Below are positions 47,735 to 60,230 of a stretch of DNA of 64,000 nucleotides, in pieces. A model generated the notes under the pieces. The model saw only the letters and a program-made list of their open reading frames with translations. It ran no database searches and was not told where the DNA came from. The position numbers were made by a program, and so were the translations under genes. The stretch comes from Panax quinquefolius (Eukaryota; Streptophyta; Magnoliopsida; Apiales; Araliaceae): positions 11,011,821-11,075,820 of the forward strand of contig CM035160.1 of assembly GCA_020205615.1 (NCBI GenBank), read 5' to 3'. Within the stretch, counting starts at the first letter, position 1. The number at the start of each line of letters is the position of its first letter.

Positions 47735-49291
47735 ATGATGCAACAATCTGAGCTTCTTGAGGCCTCATGGCCTTACCAAACTATGGATTTCTCTTTTGAT
47801 GGAGTTGAGCTTTATGGTTTGGATATGTATAATGATGGTCTTGGAAGCTTAGAGTTCTTACCTTCTTTTTTATCCACACCTGAGAATTCCTCCGAAATTT
47901 CGTCCCCAAATCAATATTTCTCATCAGGGTTACCTGATGAGAAATATGGGAATTTTGAATTTGGTCAGTTCTTGCCAAATTTGGAGGAATCCAGCTTTAG
48001 TTCAAAGGAAAAAGGAGGAGTTGTTGATGAAATCATTTCTCTTTCCGATTTGATGGATATCGATAACTCGACACCTTCACAAGAAATCCTTAGCAACAAC
48101 AAGGATTTAGTGGAGATCCCTTCAGCCCAATTGTCACTCATTTTTCCTCAGGAAGATATTGAGCTTGACATCCAATTAAGTGTGTGCAGTTTGATCAAGG
48201 CTTATGGAGAAGCCATGGAGAATGGACAGGTAGATCTTGTTGAAGCAATATTAGCACGATTCGAGGAGAAAGCTGATCCAACAGGAGAAACTTTTCAACG
48301 CCTCGCGTATTACTTGGTTCAATCATTGGACAAGCATATGGATTATCTAAAACAAGAGTCATTCAAGATTTATAGGCCGGCTTTCTTGGCCTTTTATCAG
48401 ATTTTCCCTTATGGGAGATTCGCTCATTTCCTCGCAAACTCTGAAATATTAAACGCTGTGCCTGAGGATGCTGAGATAATTGTTATTGTGGACTTTGACA
48501 TTGGCGAAGGCCTGCAATGGCCTTCGCTGATTGAGTCACTTGGAAGGAGGAAACTAGTGAGACTAATATCAATAAAATGGGAGGAAAATTACTTCAGTTG
48601 TGCGCCTTGCTTGTGGAAGTTTGAGGAAACTAAAAGGCTACTCAATGAGCATGCAGATTCTTTCAATCTAAAGTTGGAAATAGAAGAAATGGAAATGGAA
48701 GAATTGGCTAGAGAAATGAAAATGATGAGGAAAAGTGGTGGAGGAAATGAATGGAAAGCATTCAATTGCATGGCAAATTTGCCACACATGGGGAGAAACA
48801 GATGTACAAGTCATGTTATGAAATTCTTAGAGATAGCTAAGGATTCAATCAAGAAAAAGGGAAGTAGTAGTGGGGGAATTGTAACATTTGGAGATGGACT
48901 AATGGAGGGGAGAAAGGGAGATTTTGATGGATTCGGGGCGTTTTTAGAAGGGAAGTTGGCTCATTTCCATGCCTTGCTTGAATCAATGGACTTACATTTT
49001 CCTCCCCAACTTATAGAAGCAAGGATAGCTATGGAGTGTCTATTTGTGGCACCATATTTCTCTTCTCATGCTTGCCTTCAAAGGTGGGAGGAAAATTCTG
49101 TGGGGAAAAAGGGTTTTCCAGTGATTGGATTGGAGTCTAGGAAATTGAATAAAGATGGTGTTGATGAGGTTAAGGAATTGGCAAGACAAGGGGAGAGTCA
49201 ATATTGGGTGACAAATGAAGCAGAGAATGGAAATGAAATGGTGCTGGGGTATATGGGAATTCCACTGGTGGGATTTTCTAGCTGGAAATGA
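47735..49291 (+). CDS. NSP2: GRAS transcription regulator, NSP2 type
   Basis: Single exon, 518 residues, starting with MMQQSELLEASWPYQTMDFS. The N-terminal 145 residues are acidic and variable, as usual in GRAS proteins. The GRAS domain spans about 148-518: first Leu-rich region (CSLIKAYGEAMENGQVDLVE), VHIID-type motif IVDFDIGEGLQWP (251-263), PFYRE region with KAFNCMANLPHMGRN, and C-terminal SAW ending GIPLVGFSSWK. FYQIFPYGRFAHFLANSEIL and RLISIKWEE are hallmarks of the NSP2/SCL26 branch. NSP2 partners NSP1 to control strigolactone synthesis genes and mycorrhizal or nodule signalling; that this copy does so is inferred. The VHIID His is replaced (VIVDFD). It could be an SCL26-like paralogue rather than the true orthologue; the symbol marks the branch. 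The frame is intact. Confidence 0.88.
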   Translation: MMQQSELLEASWPYQTMDFSFDGVELYGLDMYNDGLGSLEFLPSFLSTPENSSEISSPNQYFSSGLPDEKYGNFEFGQFLPNLEESSFSSKEKGGVVDEIISLSDLMDIDNSTPSQEILSNNKDLVEIPSAQLSLIFPQEDIELDIQLSVCSLIKAYGEAMENGQVDLVEAILARFEEKADPTGETFQRLAYYLVQSLDKHMDYLKQESFKIYRPAFLAFYQIFPYGRFAHFLANSEILNAVPEDAEIIVIVDFDIGEGLQWPSLIESLGRRKLVRLISIKWEENYFSCAPCLWKFEETKRLLNEHADSFNLKLEIEEMEMEELAREMKMMRKSGGGNEWKAFNCMANLPHMGRNRCTSHVMKFLEIAKDSIKKKGSSSGGIVTFGDGLMEGRKGDFDGFGAFLEGKLAHFHALLESMDLHFPPQLIEARIAMECLFVAPYFSSHACLQRWEENSVGKKGFPVIGLESRKLNKDGVDEVKELARQGESQYWVTNEAENGNEMVLGYMGIPLVGFSSWK

Positions 49292-49492
49292 TGGTAAAAT
49301 AACAAACAGAAAGATGTTGTGTTTGATTGAAATTGTGAAATACAGATTGATGAAAATAAAGGTTGGTTTTGTGTCATTGTAGTGATGAAATCAAATGAGT
49401 GAGGCAGTAGGCTGTTCAAAAACAACATTGCCATTTAAATAAAAATGAATCAATATTTTTAATTCTTAGACGCATTTCTGGGAAGTTAATGA

Positions 49493-49495
<3 letters not shown>

Positions 49496-49534
<39 letters not shown>
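49496..49534. repeat. TA microsatellite
   Basis: A TA run of about 39 bp, 200 bp after the GRAS stop codon. Confidence 0.95.
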
Positions 49535-49536
<2 letters not shown>

Positions 49537-50361
49537 ATTCTTATGCCCAAATTTAATATACTGATATATAAATGCCCAAATTTAAAGACTGATTACATCT
49601 TATTACTAGTAGATAGTATATGTGCTTCAATCCTGAAAAGTACATAATGCCTAAATTTGATATAAAATGGCTTGGAAAATGAAAGAATAGCTTCTTGATT
49701 GAGCGAAGGTTCAAAAATGTTGACTATATACCACAATATAGAGTAGTGAGTGAGTGTAGTGAATAGGTTACACAGTCCCTTTACTGGCAGTTTGCCCACA
49801 TAAGGTTACCTAGTCTCAGTCCACCCAAAAGCCACCACTTGTTAGAAAAATTAAGGATTAAGTTTGAGTTGATTAGGCTTGTTCACCATTGGTGTTCAAC
49901 TCATGCATGGGTCCATCCTACAACCCACCATGGCACCACCACCACCTAACATCTACTGCCACTTCTAACAAAATCAAACACCCTCTTTGTCCCAAAATGA
50001 GAGTGTCTAGTGTTCTTTCTATTTAACTGTGAGTTGGACAATCAATTTCCTGGCCCCTCGTGTGTGCATAGGAGCCTAATGAATTGGCCCTTTACCATAT
50101 ACCAATAATCTTGCAATAATTGGAAATGACGAATCAGTAAGTTATTAGCTTGATGATTAATACAACCACATCTTCAATTGCAGGCCGCAATCTTAGATTC
50201 ATATTCAACTCACTAATACTATGTTTGGTTCCCATTCCTTGGCAGGTAAGTAATGGAATTGGAATGGGAATGGGAATGGTCTTTCTCATTTTTATGTTTA
50301 GTTTGTCCATTCATTCTTTCAGGAATAAAATCACCATTCTACTTTAGGTGTTTAGTTTATA

Positions 50362-50646
50362 CTCCCTCCGTCCCAGGATAAAAGTTCTGGTTGACTTTTT
50401 GCGCATATTAAGAAAGATGATAAAATGATAAAATTGTCTATATTTAATTTCTCATTTAATTGTATAGTTTTTTGCACATTACTAGTTATACTCTATAAAT
50501 ATGCATAGAGAATAGAAATATAACAATTAATAATAAGGGTATTATAGGCAAATTATTGTAAAAAATAGATCATTTAAGGTAAGTAGACATTTAACTTGGG
50601 ACTACCTAAAATAGTAATAAAGACTTTTATTCCGGGACGGAGGGAG
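50362..50646. mobile_element. Stowaway MITE, intact ends
   Basis: 285 bp with perfect CTCCCTCCGTCCC and GGGACGGAGGGAG ends, flanked by TA (50360-50361 and 50647-50648), the Stowaway target duplication. It is the same family as the decayed copy at 42143-42428. It is non-coding and depends on a mariner-type transposase from elsewhere. Confidence 0.92.
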
Positions 50647-51801
50647 TAATAAATTACATTACTAATGAAATGTTAAATGATCTTTTTCGTTTTTTATATA
50701 CTACTATATTAACTTATAAAATGAATGAAAAATAATCTTGTGAGGTCATTAAGTATAAATTTGAAATTCTTTCTCTATTTTTTTTTACTTTGTGTGAAAA
50801 TTATATTATATTATATTATTTTTAATTTTTAAGAACGAAAGAGAGTATTATGTAAATAAGCATAAATATATATAAGCAATTAGTAAAAACATAAATTATA
50901 GTAACGTTTTTATTGCATCATATATTATTTCTCATATTTATTTATAATAATATTATGTAAACTGAAACAACATAATTTATATTAATTTAGTATATGCAAA
51001 TACTTTTTTTATATTTAAAGAAAATTAATTTTTTCATAAGCGAGATTAAATAAATAGGTTGGAGCTTGGATGTTAGTTAATACACAGTAATATATGATGA
51101 TCACAAGTAATAATTTGGGGTAGTATGATTTAGTTGAAAAATACAAAAGTCAATTGAGACCATGCAAACTTATTAGGCCAATGGAACATGTTACAACTCC
51201 TTAATTAATTATTTAAAGAAAAAGCTTATTAAAAAAACGAAAATGATCATAGAAGATAGACAAGTCATTTAAAAATTAAATAAATAGACAATATTATGTG
51301 AGTTGTTAATTTGTAATTGTTTCCTTCACATTATATAATGTGAGTTTTGAAATAAGGGGAATATTTAATTATTTATTCAAAACTTCCAATATGGAGTATG
51401 TCTTTTAGGTCTGTGGGCTCTGGGTTTACAACAAAAGAATTTTTTTTTTTGAAAATCTCGCTTTGTGAATTATATATATATTGTACAAAAGTATTAATAT
51501 AATTGTGAATGCTTTGAATATTAATTTTTAGAAAATGATATATATGTCTATAAATATTTGACGAAGTTAGATTGCGATCAACGTAAAATTATAGGAAATA
51601 AAATAAAATAAAAAAATTAAAATAGGACCAAAAACTTTCGCACTGCAAAGGAGGTATCAACAGACCAAGTGACCTCGGTGATTAAATATTAAATTATTGA
51701 TTCTTTTTATTTTTATCAAGGTGTGTCGATCTGATTTCTCAAAATTCTTTTTATCCAAAATGTGATTAATTTCAAATAAAGTATTAGATCCCATTTTCAT
51801 A

Positions 51802-51835
<34 letters not shown>

Positions 51836-52375
51836 CTTAAGAATTTTAACTAATTTTACCGTATCACGAAAATTGAGTAATATTTACAACTCATACACTA
51901 GTTCTATTTGGTCTAAAAAGTTCAACTTACAACTTAGAAACTTGATCCACCCAAAAAAAAAACCTCTTTCACACTTGTGTGTAATTCAAAAAATAAAAGT
52001 GAGAGAAAATGAAAAAAAATAATAATCAAGGGAGTGAGGAAACAATTACAAAAAATGGAAAGTTGTTAGCATGAAGTGAACTTCATGGTAAGTTTACTTC
52101 ATGACTAATACAGTGCTGACACGCAAGCGTAGATATCAACCTCTCACCTGTGTGTTAGAACTGTATTGAGCGGATTATTTGAGTTTGTGTTTTATGATAA
52201 GAGGAGTCTTACGTTACACAACAAACCTAATAATCTAGAAATTAACCCATCTTTTCTCCTCTCCTCCTTATAATATAGATAATATAAATAACTCCTTTCA
52301 TCTATAATATATGACGTTTTAGAGTTATACACAAAATTTAAAAAATAATTGTATAATATCAAATATAATATTATG

Positions 52376-52378
<3 letters not shown>

Positions 52379-52434
<56 letters not shown>
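52379..52434. repeat. TA microsatellite
   Basis: A TA run of about 56 bp close to the outer edge of the right transposon nest. A smaller one is at 51804-51832. Confidence 0.95.
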
Positions 52435-52442
<8 letters not shown>

Positions 52443-53393
52443 AGTATCTGATTTGTCTTTATGTGATTATTTTTTTGGATTATAAATGACGGTTTAATCA
52501 TTGCCATAAACCAAAATATATATATACGATTTGTAAGACTTCAACTTTTATAAATAAAGATGAATTTTCTATAAATATTATTTTTGAATATTATGGAATA
52601 AATTTGATATAATGTTATAGTTGTGGGTAATATTTATAAATTTTGCAAAGTAAGCAAAGTTGTTATAAAATATTAGTTTGGTCGGGAATATTCGTATGAC
52701 TACTCAATCATTGGTGGACCCCATTAACGGAAGTATTATCGTAGTTAGAAAGCGACAAAATTATCTTTCTATAAAAATAACTTGCAGAGGTGTTACGGTT
52801 AAAACCTGTTGAACTACCCTTAGTAAAAGTACGATGTCTACGTAGTTGTAGTATAGTAAGACACGATATTGATTATTGATCTTTACGTGAGAAGTCACTC
52901 AACTATACTTCAATTATTGCTACATGAATTCTTTGCGTCATATCTCTTATATTATTGATTCAATTATTATTACGATTATCATTTGTATAATATGTTATAG
53001 TATTAAATCAATAATTGAGGCGACAAAGTTATAAATGATTAATAATTGTTGAAAGATTAAATATGTGTTGATTAAAAATAAAATAATTTGTGGTAATATT
53101 TATTCCTTGATGTATATAAAGAGTCTTGCATATGAGACGTTTGTGGTAAGTTTGATTATTTTATGGGGGCCCATATGTCATCATCTAAGAGTCTCTTCGT
53201 CAAATAGTAATTACCTTCACGATAGTAATTACCTTTGTGAATAGTAATTACCTTCGTCGATAGTAATTACCTTTACAGACGTCGAACCACTTGTCGTTTC
53301 ACATTCTGAGCGCCAAACCACTTTTCTTTTCACATCACTTTAGTCGTCAAGCCACTTACCTTTTCACACGGCGGTCTTAAGCTAGAAATCTTC

Positions 53394-53401
53394 TATAAAT
53401 A
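53394..53401 (+). promoter_or_regulatory. TATA box of the element 3 5' LTR
   Basis: TATAAATA in the context TTCTATAAATAGAGGCC, 860 bp into the LTR. The 33-bp and 19-bp arrays lie just upstream. Confidence 0.75.
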
Positions 53402-53569
53402 GAGGCCTAGTCTTCATTATTTTTCACGAATTCATTCAAGCTTATAGAGAGAAAGTATAGAGAATAAGAGAGAAAGAAGAAGAGTATTTTTTTCTTTACC
53501 TTCTGCGAGATTCAATCTCCTACTAAAAGTAAGGGGTGTTATTCTTTCTTATTCACGAAGAGAACTGTT

Positions 53570-53960
53570 GTTATTCCATTGCTTATTATTCATTGGAATA
53601 TAACTCAGATACGTGGTTTACCCTATACTTGGTGACATTCTTCTATTATTCATTGGAACATCCTGCTGCATGTGTTTTTACACCGGACTGGTTCCGCTTT
53701 ATTATTATTATTGCTGGAACATCCCGCCTGCATGTGTTTTACGCATGGGACTGGTTCCATTCTTTATTATTCTCATTGGAATATCACATGCATGCATTTC
53801 TACGCTTACTGGTTCCATTCTTTATTATTACATTGGAATATCTCATGCACAGATCACGTTCATGCGTTTCTTTTACGGACTGTTTAGTTATTTATTATTC
53901 TCGTTGGAATAACTCGCCATGTCTGCGATCTATCGCGTATGCATGGTGATTTCTTTTGTT
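53570..53960 (+). repeat. About 63-bp tandem repeat in LTR A of element 3
   Basis: About six units of TTTATTATT..CATTGGAATATC followed by a GCATG-rich part. It is the plus-strand equivalent of 6460-6930. Confidence 0.8.
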
Positions 53961-54219
53961 ATTCCATTCTTTATTATACCCACTTGGTTAAAACTTTGAC
54001 TTATACTCCATGAAATTAGTGGAATATCCTTGATATTTGCGGCTTCATCCAATATTCTTTCATGGAAATATTCTTCTCAAAGATTCTTGAATTTTACTCT
54101 ACAAAGCGATATTATGTTGATATTTGGATGTTATTGGTTCCTAGATAAATTAATTCTTGAACTTGTTTTATTGAATTCTTATATCATTGTCATCATCCTC
54201 ATGTTTATATTATGTTGAA

Positions 54220-54425
54220 AGTCATCTACGTGGCCCTGTAGTGCGTAGATAGACTTGGTATGATTATATTAGAGACTATTCGGTGTAATCACGTGGTAGT
54301 AATGTTACAAATGATGTGGTAAAAATCCTCGGTGGGTCTGTAGTGCATTGATGGACAATTGTTGGCATGATCATTACCATTAATGAATACACAAATATTC
54401 TTGGCCCGTAGTGCATGAATAATTG
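54220..54425 (+). repeat. Hairpins with the shared loop in LTR A
   Basis: ATCTACG (54224-54230) pairs with CGTAGAT (54244-54250) around TGGCCCTGTAGTG. ATTCTTG (54397-54403) pairs with CATGAAT (54414-54420), with one mismatch, around GCCCGTAGTG. A third unit near 54328-54356 has a degraded left arm; its counterpart at 6101-6122 keeps TCAATG/CATTGA. The loop wording matches LTR types B and C, but the stems differ in sequence. Confidence 0.8.
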
Positions 54426-55024
54426 TGGTCGTGATACTAAAAGAATATCATTGGTCAGTAGTGCGGGGGATTCGATGATGTGGAATATTTATTAAAGCTA
54501 AGTCTCAAATATATACTGCTGATGAAAACCTTTTTAAAATCATAAAAGATAGTAGATTTTATTTTCTACTGACTCTTTTAATGTATTCTTTGGTTCATAC
54601 AGTAGTTAAACTTGATGTTCATTATATTTTATCGGTTTAACACTATTGTAGGCTAATGATAATTTATTCAGTATTATCTTAGTCATAATATTTCTTCTTG
54701 AGCTAGTTGAGCTCACCCTTTCTTTCACCTTTATTCTCTTGAAAATGAGAATATAAATTTGGGACGAGTCGGGGAGCGGAGTAATGGTCCAGAGGATAAG
54801 CATTAGTATTCCTCACTATTACGTGAAATAGTGTGATAATAATTGTAATGAGGACTCCTTTTGAGTTTGTATGATCTCTAGTAGACAATATTTGTATTCA
54901 AACTCACGCTTATTTATGTCAGTATTGCACAGCGAGTTATATTAGTAAGTTGTATTTAAATTACATACCATGTATTTGACTACCCAAGATGGGTGATGTA
55001 TACCTAATTTTGGGGCGTCACAAT

Positions 55025-55040
55025 TGGTATCGAGCTTAGG
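55025..55040 (+). other. Primer-binding site of element 3
   Basis: TGGTATCGAGCTTAGG, identical to the site of element 1 and likewise one base short of the initiator-Met tRNA complement. Confidence 0.8.
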
Positions 55041-55197
55041 GATATGATCCTGGCTAAGATGTGAGAATAGTACTAGGAGGGTAGTGACGGGGAATACCTT
55101 TCGCTTGTATGACCTACCTAAGTTTATGTGCTATTTTATTGGTCATTGAATATAGGGATAATATGTTACGTGTCAATTAACCTTTTGTTTTGTGGCG

Positions 55198-55305
55198 ATG
55201 TCTCAAAATGACATCCGAGAATGTTGAGAATAAAGATGGAGCACAGCGATCGTTGATTCACCACATATCAATAATCGTGGATAATGTGCATCGGAAGGCG
55301 ACGAT
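55198..55305 (+). pseudogene. gag start of element 3
   Basis: The ATG at 55198 begins MSQNDIRECE-like sequence, and the DNA aligns with the gag start of element 2 (14040 downward), including GATTCACCACATAT and GTGCATCGG. It is cut at 55305 by a solo LTR and continues at 58013. Confidence 0.75.
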
Positions 55306-58007
55306 TGTGGCGCCCCCAAAATAGGTCCATTCCATCCAACCCATTCTCGAGTCGCCAAATACATGATACGAAATAACTACTGACTTTATTATTACAACAT
55401 ATAAATCAGAGTTTAAATACGAGATATTGCCATCTAGACAATATATCCACACAAAATAAATCTCCATCATAATTATTGATACATTATTTTACAAAAATGG
55501 TGAGGACTACTAAACAACTCTATCTAGAACCTTCATTCCATACCCGAACTAGTACTTCGCTACATTCTAAACTCTCGAGAAGAAAAAATGGAACAACAAG
55601 GAAAGGGTGAGCTCAACTAGCCCAAGAAAGAATATTATGACTAAGATAATATACAACAAATTATCGTTAGTCTCCAACAGGAAAAAATCTAATAGAATAC
55701 AATAGACAACCGGTTTTAAATCAACAATCGCAATGAAACAACAATTCATTAGAAGAGTTAAGTAGAGAATGCAAACTACTATCTTATATATGAATTTAAA
55801 AGTTCATCGTTGATATTTTATCCTGTAACATCAATCAATATATATCTGAATCAAATATTCATCTTTGCACTCACAGGCCAAAGATATTAATCACGTATTC
55901 ATCTAAACACTGCTTCATCTTTTGACTACTTTCTGGGCGAAAGATATTCTTGAAATCATTCATCTTTTGCCTTCTGAGGCCAAAGATATTCAATAATATC
56001 ATCATTTAAGGTGAAGATGATGAAAATATTTTTTTAAAAGCGAATCCGGTTGAAACAAAATGGCAAGGATTAAGGATTAAGGATTAGTACTTTGTTTATC
56101 CACGTCGAAAATACATCAAAAATAATCATAGGGGTGTAAAATTCGAGAATGATCAAAACATGGATCTGATCAAAGCTAGTATCCGAATAGATATTTTAGG
56201 CGAAAAGAAAAAATTTCATTTTTAATTGAATAGTGCCAGTATCGTGAATAGTCTTGGTATCGTGAATAGTAACTCAGACACGAAAGATAGAAATTTCCCA
56301 AAAAAAACGTCTTCAACTTCGTGAATAGTACTTTAAGTGAATAGTAACTTGTGAATAGTAACTCATGAATAGTAACTTTCGTGAATAGTAACAAGCATGA
56401 AAAAGTTCCAAATTTGATAAAAGTTTCAACCAATATTTGACATAATGATATTGAAGAAATAATATCATTTGAGAAGAAAATAACATCCACTTACTCGAAA
56501 GCATCTTAGATTGAAACAGGATATAGGCTATGACTTGAACTTGCAAGTATAGCAATACTCAAAGTATACTCAAAATACTCACAAGGATACGCTCGATAAT
56601 ATAGAGAGAAAAACTTGATTTACGGTGTGATTTTCAATTCTAACTAAAGCACTTATTTATAGAAAATTCTTTAGAAACGCAAAAGCAGAAAATTTAATAT
56701 AATAATATATATATATATATATTCCTCGCCAACCAAGACTCACGAAATCAGCATGTTTACAACACATGGGGGCCAGCCAAAACAATAAAAACGTTTTTGT
56801 TGATATAAATAATTAAAACTTCAAAAAATCAATTATTTGAACTTGAATTTCAATAATTCATAATAAATAGCCCTTTTATCAGTAAATTCGAATCTCGCGA
56901 GTTTTATAGGAAATTCAATTCTCTACAACTTTCTGAGAAGAAAGTTTTCCAAATTCAAAGCGAGAAATTGACCAAAAATTCACAAGCAGACGATTTCACA
57001 TTATAATCAAATTTAAATCGAAAATGGGGTCCACAAACACACAAAACATGTGTTAATCATTTAATGCCACAAAAATACTCTTCCTCCTCATATACTCCAT
57101 ATATCCCACATTCATTATAAAAATATCACCGTTAATATATTATTAAAATAATATATTTAAATGAATTATTTTATCGAAAAATGATAAAATATTAATTTTC
57201 AACAATTGTCATTTTAAAATTTTCTCCATCTATATCCACATAAAATCAATATTTTCCTCATCATATAAATTAATAATTAATTATTCACAAATAATATTCT
57301 GAGAATCGCGATCTTTGTGATCGGTAGTTCCCGGAAAGAGGGGCTTTCGATAAGGATCTCTCACTTCTTGGTAGCCTTGATTAGGTGACAAACCTCTCCT
57401 TGAGCGAACTTTCTAGACATTGCCAATAATGTTTTCTAATAATATTATTAGGATAATATGAATTATTGCTCAGATAATGGAAAATCTTTGTGTAATGACA
57501 ATTTATTGAAACAACGATAATATAAAATATTAATCGACGGTATTGAATCGATAAAATAAAATCTTTGAATAGTAATTCTTTGTAACAATTATTGAGTAGT
57601 GCCTTCTTACGTAAGAATCAATAATTGGTGCAATCTGCAGATGTCTTCTTGTTGACAACAGCGTATTAGTGTGTTTTAACCGCAAGAGTATTCAACGATA
57701 TTAGCAGTGATACAACTTCTGTAGATTATTTATAAACAACTTATATTTGTCGTTTTCTTCATCCAATCGCTTTCCGTTATGGGGCCCACAAAAGCTATGT
57801 CGTGCGAATATTCCCAAGGCGATGCGAATATTCCACGACAAACCGAATATTCCCAAGCAATAATGAATATTTTATAACCAACTTGCTTTATTTGAAATAT
57901 TTGCGTATTTACCCATGTTATCCACATTAATCAAATCGACCCTTACTATTTCAAAATAATAAATAGAGGAAAATAAATTTCATTTATTAATAATTTGAGG
58001 TCTTCTG
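55306..58007 (-). mobile_element. Solo LTR, type B, inside the gag of element 3
   Basis: 2702 bp on the minus strand, with the TGTGGCGCCCCC end at 55306 and an altered GAGGTCTTCTG end at 58007 (other copies have GGGGTCTTACA). The target duplication is ACGAT (55301-55305) and ACAAT (58008-58012), one change. The TATA box reads TATTTATA at 56654-56661. Hairpin units (CAAAGAT..ATCTTTG, reversed) lie near 55861-55995. It aligns with both LTRs of element 1. Confidence 0.85.
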
Positions 58008-58012
58008 ACAAT

Positions 58013-58140
58013 CCTCAATGAAACAACAACAACGACGAATGATGAATGATCAAATGTTCGGAGGAGGCTTTATGCGATTAAATGCAACGGCAATGATGAG
58101 GCGACTTGAAAGTAATATGCACACAAGCGATCATGTTTGA
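58013..58140 (+). pseudogene. gag fragment of element 3, continued
   Basis: CAACAACGACGAATGATGAA and AATGTTCGGAGGAGGC continue the gag of element 3 after the solo LTR; they match the gag of element 2 near 13860-13950. Homology ends near 58140. Confidence 0.7.
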
Positions 58141-58690
58141 TGATAAAGCATATACTTTGTAACAATCTTATTCATTTATAAATAAAAAGTATTAATTTAT
58201 TAAAGGCTTTTAATTATCTACGTGATCTTTGTTTTATAATATGTGATAAACCCGTAGTTTTAAGCAATGCTTTTAGAATAATAATGATGATCATTCTAAT
58301 GAGATCTAAATTCTTAGAAAGCTTAAAACTAAAATAGTTCCCAATCATTGGATTACTAAATTGGGGATTAGTGAATCCGGATAGATTAGTATATCGTTGT
58401 TTCTTCGTTAGATGAGGATGATTGATCTAAGCGATGATCATTTGTGTTGGAACAACTAAAAAGCCAAGTATGTAGGTCTTTATTAGAGAATAAGTTCAAC
58501 TTTGAGCATTGGCTCATTAAGGAATACCTAATGGAGTTTTACTTGCTGTCGATAGGAATTCTGTAGTGATAGTAGTCTGTTATTATTTGTGATCCTTGAA
58601 CTTGAGATCATCGTAGTATCTTGTGTATGATGAGTTATACTTTGACTTATTCACTTAAGACCCTTAGGGTATATCAAAGGGTATGCTTGG
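58141..58690. other. Unidentified stretch, probably transposon-derived
   Basis: It lies between the gag fragment of element 3 and the LTR at 58691. It has neither the continuation of gag nor any LTR type seen elsewhere in the window. CGATAGGAATTCTGTAG and similar wording suggests non-coding sequence of another retrotransposon, but no end or domain supports this. Confidence 0.4.
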
Positions 58691-60063
58691 TGTAAGACCC
58701 CAAATTATTAATAAATGAAATTTATTTTCCTCTATTTATTATTTTGAAATAGTAATTCAATAAAGTTGATTTGATTAATGTGGATAGTTATTATCGGTAA
58801 AATACATGAAATATTTGAATAAGCAGTGGTTATAAAATATTCATTATTTTGGGGAATATTAAGTGGTCTGGTATTAATATTACCCAGTATTTGACAAGGG
58901 AATTATTGAATATATGATGAGGAAATATGTGGATATAGATGAAAATTTTAAAATGACAATTGTTGAAAATTAATATTTTATCTTTTTCCCGATAAAATAA
59001 TTCAATTTAAATATATATTTTAATAATATATTAATGTGATATTTTATATAATGAATGTGTTTTATAATTAATTTTGTGGCATTAAATGATTAACACATGT
59101 TTGTGTGTTAAAATTTTCTTAGCGAAATTTGATTATAGCTTTTAAATATTTTTTGTGGATTATTGATTTAGTTTGAATTTGGAAAACTTTCTTCAAATAA
59201 TTGATTTTGGGAGTTTTAATTAATTATTTTGAGAAAAACGTTTTTGGTGAGTTGTGAAACCTCATTTAACATGTGCTATGGCTGAAATTAGATTTCAAAG
59301 GTGGGCTAAGGAATTTTGTTTATAAATAATATTATTATATTCAATTTTCTGCTTTTCTAATATATTATATTCAATTTTCCGCTATAAATAGGTTTCTATA
59401 AATTAGGTTAAATTGAAAATCACACTTTAGAATCGAAGTTTTCTCTCTATATATTATCGAGCTTTATCCTTGTGAGTATTTTGAGTATACTTTGAGTATT
59501 GCTATACTTGCAAGTTCTAAGTTCATAACCTTATATCCTGTTTCAATCTGTAAATGTCTTTTCGAGGTAAGGGATGTTATTTTCTTCTCAAATGATATTA
59601 TTTCTTCAATATCATTATGTCAAATATTGGTTGGAACTTTTATCAAATTTGGAACTTTTTCATGCCTGAGTTACTATTCATGAAGCTATTATTATTCACG
59701 TTACTATTCATGAGTTACTATTCACGAGTACTATTCATTAAGCGTGAAGATGTTTTTTGTGGAATTTCTATCTTTTGGTGCTGAAAGTTTATTCACGTGA
59801 TACTCAAGACTATTTATGTATACTGACACTATTCACTTAATACTTCAAGACTATTCAATTTAAAAATGAAATTTCTTCTTTTCTGTCCAAAATATCTATT
59901 ATGGATACTAGCTTTGATCAGATCCATATTTTGATCATTCTTGAATTTTACACCACTATGATTATTTTTGAGGTATTTTTGAGCGTGGATAAAACAAAGC
60001 ACGAATCCTTAATCCTTAATCCTTGTTATTTTGTTTCACCGGATTCGTTTCTTTAAAATATTT
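58691..60063 (+). mobile_element. LTR type B, truncated by a second LTR
   Basis: It starts TGTAAGACCCCAAATTATT and follows LTR B to TTCACCGGATTCG (about 60045). It is cut at 60063, where an LTR of the 4-kb type begins. The TATA box is at 59393-59400. ACTATTCATGAGTT repeats occur near 59663-59735. Some parts of the first 400 bp are missing compared with element 1. The remainder must lie beyond the window. Confidence 0.8.
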
Positions 60064-60104
60064 TGTAAGACCCTAATTTTATGAAATAAAAGTATTCAAA
60101 TTTT

Positions 60105-60230
60105 TTAATTACTATTCATGAGTTACTATTCATGAGTTACTATTCACGAGTTACTATTCACGAGTTCTTATTATTCATGAGTTACTATTCACGAGTTCTA
60201 TTCACGAGTACTATTCATGAAAAGCATGAT
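60105..60230 (+). repeat. 14-15-bp tandem repeat TTACTATTCATGAG
   Basis: About eight imperfect units such as TTACTATTCATGAG and TTACTATTCACGAG in the upstream part of LTR C. Similar units occur in LTR B (59663-59735 and 56230-56400 on the minus strand). Confidence 0.85.

Larger units (their letters stand above)
49292..52531. other. Intergenic stretch, GRAS gene to the right transposon nest
   Basis: The start is the GRAS 3' UTR. The stretch has three TA microsatellites (49496-49534, 51804-51832, 52379-52434) and one intact MITE (50362-50646). The rest is AT-rich; no gene or RNA is recognisable, and the short open frames are not supported by any domain. Confidence 0.55.
52532..55022 (+). repeat. 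5' LTR of element 3 (LTR type A)
   Basis: This 2491-bp LTR starts TGTAAGACTTCAAC and ends TGGGGCGTCACA, followed by a primer-binding site. It aligns with the LTRs of element 2 on the opposite strand. The TATA box is at 53394-53401. Upstream arrays (53200-53278 of 19 bp, 53280-53370 of 33 bp with about three units) and the downstream 63-bp array (53570-53960) are all present. The left flank is CGATT (52527-52531); the matching right duplication is not in the window, because the rest of the element is disrupted or lies beyond it. Confidence 0.88.
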
